This document shows, in pieces, positions 26,486 through 29,102 of a stretch of DNA of 29,102 nt. Within the stretch, counting starts at the first letter, position 1, and every line of letters starts with the position of its first letter. Origin of the DNA: Tritrichomonas musculus (Eukaryota; Parabasalia; Tritrichomonadida; Tritrichomonadidae); NCBI GenBank assembly GCA_039105265.1, contig JAPFFF010000248.1, forward strand, positions 1-29,102, read 5' to 3'. Position numbers and translations under genes: made by a program. The notes below the pieces were generated by a model. It was not told the origin of the DNA. It did not search any database and saw nothing but the letters and a program-made list of their open reading frames with translations.

Positions 26486-27724
26486 TCATTTCAAATTTTT
26501 TATGGGATTTTTGATTTTCGAAATATTTCCCTTAGAATTAATTAAAACTCTTTTTTGTCTCTTTACTTTTCCTTGATTGAGGTCATCAAGATCATATGCA
26601 TGAGATCGTGATCTAGATATATAGCAATTTGGTTGACGAGCTCCTAAATCTGATGATCTTTGTGGTGCTGATCTTTTCTTTAAGCCTTTCATATGATTAT
26701 TTAAAATCTCATTTTCCTTTTTTTTCAACATAATTTGATATGATGTTGTTTTATCATTATGTTTTCTACTATTTAAATCATCGACAATGGCTTCGCATGA
26801 TCCAAAAAATGAAGAATTGATTTTTATCATTTGCTGAATTACTCCTGGATCGATACTATTTGAGTCTGAAATTAAATTTTTATAAATTTCATCTATTAAT
26901 TTGGACGTTTCTTTGCACCATTTATTATTTTTGATCTGTTTTATTGTATATCTCTTTTTTGGATTTTTCTTCAATATTTTTGTAATCAAGCTCGACACCT
27001 CTGACGATAGATGAGAAGGAAAAGCAGGTTTCATTTGAATGATGCTATGAACTAGGCCTTCAATTTCATCGTCTTCAAAAGGAAGGGAGCCGGTAATTAT
27101 ATAATATAAAAATACTCCAACACTCCATATATCACTTTCAGGTGAATTTGAACTACCTTGAAGAATTTCTGGAGCAATGTAAGCAGGTGAACCTTTAATT
27201 TTTTGATAAAATGCTAAATTAGTTTCATCTTTATTTTTTTGATCGTATGCAAAACCAAAATCAGCTAATTTTACATTATTGTTACTATCAAGTAGAATAT
27301 TTTCAGCTTTAATATCGCAATGGAGAATGCCTACAACTTCATGGAGGTAATATATTGCGTTAATTAATTGAAGAAAAATTTTCTTAATCTCTGGTCCTTC
27401 AGAAGATCCATATTCCATTATATATTGTGCCACGGTTCCATGTTCGCATAATTCTTGAACAAAATAAAAGTTAGTTTCATCTTCAAAAAATTCGAAAAGT
27501 TTTACGATATTTGGGTGATTAAGTGATTTTAGAATTTCCACCTCACGTATAACATCAGAGTATTTGCTCTTATGATGGCTTGTATCATCCGAGTTTGGAT
27601 TTGGCTTTTTAATAATTTTAATAGCGACATGAATTCCTGTAGGCTTATGAACTGCTAAAAAGACGCTCGAAAAAGCACCATCGCCAAGTTTGTTTAAAAC
27701 ATCATAGGAATCTTTTAATCCCAT
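26486..27724 (-). CDS. CAMK-type protein kinase with HCD catalytic loop (non-RD)
   Basis: The 412-residue product has a full kinase domain at about 7-270: LGDGAFSSV (13-21), VAIK with Lys36, Glu61 of helix C, HCDIKAEN (135-142), ADFG (154-157), GSPAYIAPE (178-186) and SDIWSVGVFLYYIITGSLPF. The layout and the PAYIAPEIL and W-S-x-G-V-x-L-Y motifs fit the CAMK/AMPK-like group. The Arg of HRD is replaced by Cys136, while the catalytic Asp137, Lys139 and Asn142 are kept. It should therefore be catalytically able but not dependent on activation-loop phosphorylation in the usual RD manner. The tail, about 280-412, is Ser/Lys-rich and ends with a basic cluster (KVKRQKR) that could be a nuclear signal. 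No Ca/calmodulin, UBA or KA1 domain is seen. An initiator 10 bases upstream supports this ATG. Confidence 0.93.
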   Translation of the reverse strand: MGLKDSYDVLNKLGDGAFSSVFLAVHKPTGIHVAIKIIKKPNPNSDDTSHHKSKYSDVIREVEILKSLNHPNIVKLFEFFEDETNFYFVQELCEHGTVAQYIMEYGSSEGPEIKKIFLQLINAIYYLHEVVGILHCDIKAENILLDSNNNVKLADFGFAYDQKNKDETNLAFYQKIKGSPAYIAPEILQGSSNSPESDIWSVGVFLYYIITGSLPFEDDEIEGLVHSIIQMKPAFPSHLSSEVSSLITKILKKNPKKRYTIKQIKNNKWCKETSKLIDEIYKNLISDSNSIDPGVIQQMIKINSSFFGSCEAIVDDLNSRKHNDKTTSYQIMLKKKENEILNNHMKGLKKRSAPQRSSDLGARQPNCYISRSRSHAYDLDDLNQGKVKRQKRVLINSKGNISKIKNPIKNLK

Positions 27725-27731
27725 GTCAAAT

Positions 27732-27736
27732 TATGA
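27732..27736 (-). promoter_or_regulatory. Trichomonad-type initiator TCATA before the CAMK kinase
   Basis: Read on the minus strand, TCATA matches TCA+1-Py-(T/A) with A at 27734. This gives a 10-base leader before the ATG at 27722-27724. Its spacing nearly equals that of the initiator before the other kinase gene. Confidence 0.6.
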
Positions 27737-28126
27737 AAAAAGAAATTGAATTTTGCGTTTTAGTAGCCTTGTTTTAATAGAAATTTTATTTTTTGAGAAG
27801 ATAGGAAATTTTTCAATAAAACTTTTCAATGAAATAGCAAAATTCATAAAATTTTGAAGTATTGAAAATAGAAATTCATCGATTTTTTGCTCAAAAGTTG
27901 GTCGTTATCAAAAAGTTCAACTTTTGAATAATTAAATTCATTCAAATTTTTTTTTTACTCTTCTCAATGAAAAAAACAATTGAGGAAAATTAAGATAATT
28001 GAAAATATAAAATAAAAAAATCATAATAGTTTATAATACAATTAAAATAGTACTTTGATAAAATGTTATTTATTAATTATTTATTAATTATAAAATATAA
28101 ATTAATTAAAATATATAAAATATTTT

Positions 28127-28160
28127 AAAAATATTAAAATATCTGTATTTTAATATTTTT
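28127..28160. repeat. Perfect 15-bp hairpin with TCTG loop
   Basis: AAAAATATTAAAATA (28127-28141) is exactly complementary to 28146-28160 across the loop TCTG. The stem is all A/T, so a chance origin in such DNA is possible. It lies about 400 bases upstream of the CAMK kinase start. Confidence 0.7.
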
Positions 28161-28549
28161 TATGTTTTTTACTAAATTTTACAAGTTGAATTGGAGGTAA
28201 ATCTATACTCATTTAAGTGGAAAATAAGAAACAATACTAACTTTTTATATTTGAATTAAAAACGATTAAAAACTTCACAAAAAATTGATAATGAAAATCA
28301 AAAAATTGGCGGGAAATTTATAAGCAATTCAAATGAGGTAATGTAAACTATTCAAAAAAATGCTTGAGTTTTGACTCATTCAATTTTAAAATCTTAAAAA
28401 AAAAATCATTAAAATCAAATTTTTATTAAGCCAAAAATGATAAAAAAAAAAAAAAGACGATGTTATTTAATCTTTGGTCTAAAAAAGAAGCCCTACTTTT
28501 GTATAGCATGTTTTCTTTCAGATATTTCAAATGGATCAACTAAAGTAAA

Positions 28550-28596
28550 GTAAAGAACCACTGAAAAGTTCTTTACAACGCTTAAAAGTTCTTTAC
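28550..28596. repeat. GTAAAGAAC / GTTCTTTAC inverted and direct repeat cluster
   Basis: GTAAAGAAC at 28550-28558 is followed by its exact complement GTTCTTTAC at 28568-28576 and again at 28588-28596. The two GTTCTTTAC copies share the longer context AAAAGTTCTTTAC. A TAAAG triplication directly precedes the cluster (28541-28555). This may be a paired protein-binding site or the tip of an element; neither can be shown here. Confidence 0.6.
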
Positions 28597-29102
28597 GGTG
28601 AAGTGAAGTCTATATATTTCTTTCAATTTTTTAAAAATTTTAATTTAAATAAAGAATTTTTTTGTAATTCTCAGAATTATAGTCTATCCAAAAATTTTGA
28701 TTAAAGCAGCTATATGCTCGTTTTATTAACGAATCGAAGCTGGCCAAAGCTTTTAAAATCCAAATCTACTGTCAGATATGTAGCCTTATAGTTCTTAAAT
28801 TTCATTATTCCAATTTTATATATATACGAGCATTTCTTTTTTAATTCTCTTTCATTGCAATTTAAAAAAGCATTTATACGAGTTTCTAATACCGATTTTA
28901 GTGATGTTCAATTTTCAGATCGCTTTGTTCAGAAAATCAAAATGTTTTATCAAGATCTCTGATACGTTACCTATTTATTTCATGAAAAATTAATAAATCT
29001 ATACAAATTGAAATGCTAAATCATTTTTTAATAGCAATTTTACAGTTTTTAATTTTTTTTCGATTTGCAATAATAAGAGAAAAAATTTAATAGTTTCTTA
29101 TC

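Larger units (their letters stand above)
27725..29102. other. AT-rich terminal spacer upstream of the CAMK kinase
   Basis: No reading frame with coding character, RNA gene or transposon terminus pair was recognised in these 1,378 bases. Three small inverted repeats stand out: 27892-27926, 28127-28160 and 28550-28596. The last 600 bases are less AT-rich than the rest and may belong to a feature that continues beyond the right edge. Confidence 0.5.

Noticed and set aside
27892-27926. 9-bp inverted repeat CAAAAGTTG/CAACTTTTG
   Set aside because: It is a short AT-rich stem with a 17-base spacer and no further context, easily due to chance.
24789-29102. tRNA, 5S rRNA or snRNA genes in the long spacers
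   Set aside because: I looked for T-arm (GGTTCGA-type) and other familiar RNA signatures on both strands and found none.

Overview
This 29.1 kb window looks like nuclear DNA of a parabasalid protist, most probably Tritrichomonas or a close relative. The DNA is very AT-rich. Genes are long and apparently intronless, and spacers are AT-rich with few or no ATG-led reading frames. Two of the seven gene starts have a trichomonad-type initiator (TCA+1-Py-T/A) 10 to 11 bases before the ATG. Protein content fits too: many-domain BEACH, Apc1, AIR9-like and TKL/CAMK kinase genes. The species call is inference from these traits and was not tested by a search.

Layout. (1) Positions 1-359, minus strand: 5' part of an FAD synthase-like (PAPS reductase family) gene that runs off the left edge. 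(2) 447-1049: a non-autonomous hAT-type element with a perfect 8-bp target duplication. (3) 1211-3604: a protein of about six ubiquitin-like (beta-grasp) modules. (4) 3726-4455: a second non-autonomous DNA transposon with a perfect 46-bp terminal inverted repeat and TA at both ends, so gene 3 is bracketed by two MITEs. (5) 4658-12121: a giant ConA-like/DUF4704/PH-BEACH/WD40 protein. Its BEACH domain is split by 19 copies of a 30-bp repeat, and its first 139 codons contain no ATG. (6) 12755-16000: a TKL kinase with a coiled-coil tail, then a four-domain F5/8 type C (discoidin-like) protein. Both are in the same frame, separated by one TGA and 12 further bases. (7) 16100-20245, minus: Apc1 of the anaphase-promoting complex. 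(8) 20766-24788: an AIR9-like LRR plus A9-repeat cytoskeletal protein, divergent from Apc1. (9) 26486-27724, minus: a CAMK-type kinase with HCD in place of HRD. (10) 27725-29102: AT-rich spacer with a few small inverted repeats.

The genes do not form an operon; each has its own spacer and strands are mixed. Several products belong to cytoskeletal, membrane-traffic and cell-cycle machinery, but I see no sign of a shared pathway. The strongest points for follow-up are the single in-frame stop between the kinase and the discoidin repeats, the synonymous-only repeat array inside the BEACH domain, the missing ATG of the BEACH gene, and the two transposons around the multi-ubiquitin-like gene.
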